This document shows positions 13,264 through 14,026 of a stretch of 14,026 nt of DNA, piece after piece (position 1 is the stretch's first letter; every line of letters starts with the position of its first letter). Origin of the DNA: Armatimonadota bacterium (GTDB taxonomy: Bacteria > Armatimonadota > Armatimonadia > Armatimonadales > Armatimonadaceae); assembly GCA_014381035.1 (NCBI GenBank), contig JACMIS010000780.1, positions 1-14,026 on the forward strand. Direction: 5' to 3'. The notes below the pieces were generated by a model. That model made no database searches. It was not told the origin of the DNA and worked only from the letters and a program-made list of their open reading frames with translations. The translations under genes and the position numbers were made by a program.

Positions 13264-14026
13264 CGGGAATTTCCCTCCGCATACCATTTCTGTAGCACCG
13301 GTAGGGCATTCGCTCCGAGCGTGACGCTGTCCGCCCGTGCTTCGATGGCATCGGCGAGAATCTGCTTGTACCAATCCTGCCCGAACCGCGCCGTTTCACG
13401 CGGATCACTCGCGGCATACGGTCCGGTGAATGTCAGCGGGCCAACGTGAATCGGTCTGCCCCCCGCGAACGTCCGCGCGGTGCGAATCGCTTCCACGATT
13501 ATCGATGGCGTTTCGGCGATAGAGAGCGAATCGGTGGCGTGCACCTGCGGATTTCCCGCGAAGAACAACGGGGAGTTAGGATAGCCTTCCGGGCGTGTTC
13601 GGTTCAGTTCGGTGAAATTTGTATCTGATCCGAGTCCAACGACAGAATATTGCCCTGTACTAAAATCATACTTCTGTGTTCCACAATAGGTATCCAACAT
13701 GTGCCAAACATCCCGAGTGGCGAAATATCTCGTTCGTGAAGCGAGAGATGGAAGGTGCATCGCATACTGCACACTCCTGTGTATGTAGTTAGTAGGGTCA
13801 TGAAAAAGAAGGTACAGATCAAGTCCCCATTTTTTGGCGACTCTGTCCGCCCGACGAAGTAAGGCTCCCCACCGTCGTTTTCGCATGTCCAGTTCGACCC
13901 AAATGTGTCCTTTCGGCGTAAAAGGAAGGACCACCTTCGGTTTGGCAAGTTCTTCGGACCAGACGATGCCGATACTTGTCGCCCACACCCCCGGGTACCC
14001 TCCATTCTCCCCCCTCTCCCTCGGAA
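13260..14026 (-). CDS. apnL: D-apionate-lactonase-like protein, C-terminal part (runs off window)
   Basis: The reading frame is open from its TGA to the window edge without a stop, so the gene is probably partial; a GTG at 13988 is the only start noted but has no convincing support. Visible blocks are HIWVELDMRKRRW, a helical LLRRADRVAKKWGLDLYLLF, then VGLGSDTNFTELNRTRP and AGNPQVHATDSLSIAETP, and finally SDPRETARFGQDW with ADSVTLGA near the end. The order VELD...GTxxxFTELNRxRP...NPQVHAxD...DPR recalls D-apionate lactonase ApnL, although the end is shorter than I would expect. It overlaps the start of the dehydrogenase gene by 4 bp. Base composition changes inside it: roughly 49 % GC from 13621 to 13980 against about 60-65 % just downstream (hand count). 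Other carbohydrate-lactonase-like families are possible. Confidence 0.55.
   Translation of the reverse strand, partial: PRERGENGGYPGVWATSIGIVWSEELAKPKVVLPFTPKGHIWVELDMRKRRWGALLRRADRVAKKWGLDLYLLFHDPTNYIHRSVQYAMHLPSLASRTRYFATRDVWHMLDTYCGTQKYDFSTGQYSVVGLGSDTNFTELNRTRPEGYPNSPLFFAGNPQVHATDSLSIAETPSIIVEAIRTARTFAGGRPIHVGPLTFTGPYAASDPRETARFGQDWYKQILADAIEARADSVTLGANALPVLQKWYAEGNSR

Noticed and set aside
1..14026. CRISPR arrays, tRNA or rRNA genes, insertion sequences
   Set aside because: No spaced identical repeats of array length, no cloverleaf or rRNA-like stretch, and no transposase-like frame were found on either strand.

Overview
The window reads as a chromosomal nitrate-assimilation locus of a diderm, fairly GC-rich bacterium. 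The diderm inference rests on a signal-peptide-bearing beta-barrel porin inside the operon. I cannot place the phylum from sequence alone; gene order and protein style look unlike well-known proteobacterial or cyanobacterial nas loci and would fit a lineage such as Armatimonadota, Planctomycetota or Verrucomicrobiota (guess).

Leftward block, read right to left from about 11.67 kb: an unrecognised 135-aa protein (11034-11441) translationally coupled to a NarB/NasA-type molybdenum nitrate reductase (8947-11037), a porin (7491-8855), a Tat-exported NrtA-like nitrate-binding protein (6192-7454), its permease NrtB (5255-6169) and ATPase NrtD (4390-5235), an MFS nitrate/nitrite transporter of NarK/NasA type with an unusual extracytoplasmic insertion (2803-4383), and the siroheme nitrite reductase NirB (46-2556). 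Together they would carry nitrate through the outer membrane, bind it in the periplasm, import it by two independent systems, and reduce it to nitrite and then ammonium. No nirD, regulator, or cofactor-synthesis gene is visible.

Rightward from the same control region runs a DUF7009-like small protein gene (11830-12234). It converges, with a 6-bp gap, on a two-gene leftward unit: a Gfo/Idh/MocA dehydrogenase resembling D-apiose dehydrogenase ApsD (12241-13263) and, overlapping its start, the C-terminal part of a D-apionate-lactonase-like (ApnL) gene that runs off the window (13260-14026). This unit looks metabolically unrelated to nitrate.

The most striking non-coding signal is a repeated operator. 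The element RGAAACA-N4-RGAAACA (7-bp direct repeats with 11-bp periodicity) occurs four times: twice before nirB, once before the leftward nas operon and once, oppositely oriented, before the DUF7009-like gene. At all three promoters the proximal repeat ends exactly 9 bp upstream of a -10-like hexamer and no -35 hexamer is seen. This is the layout of OmpR/PhoB-family activator sites, and the half-site spacing matches the actinobacterial GlnR box. The two leftward transcripts are also predicted to begin with a stem-loop located at, or within 2 nt of, the inferred start site.
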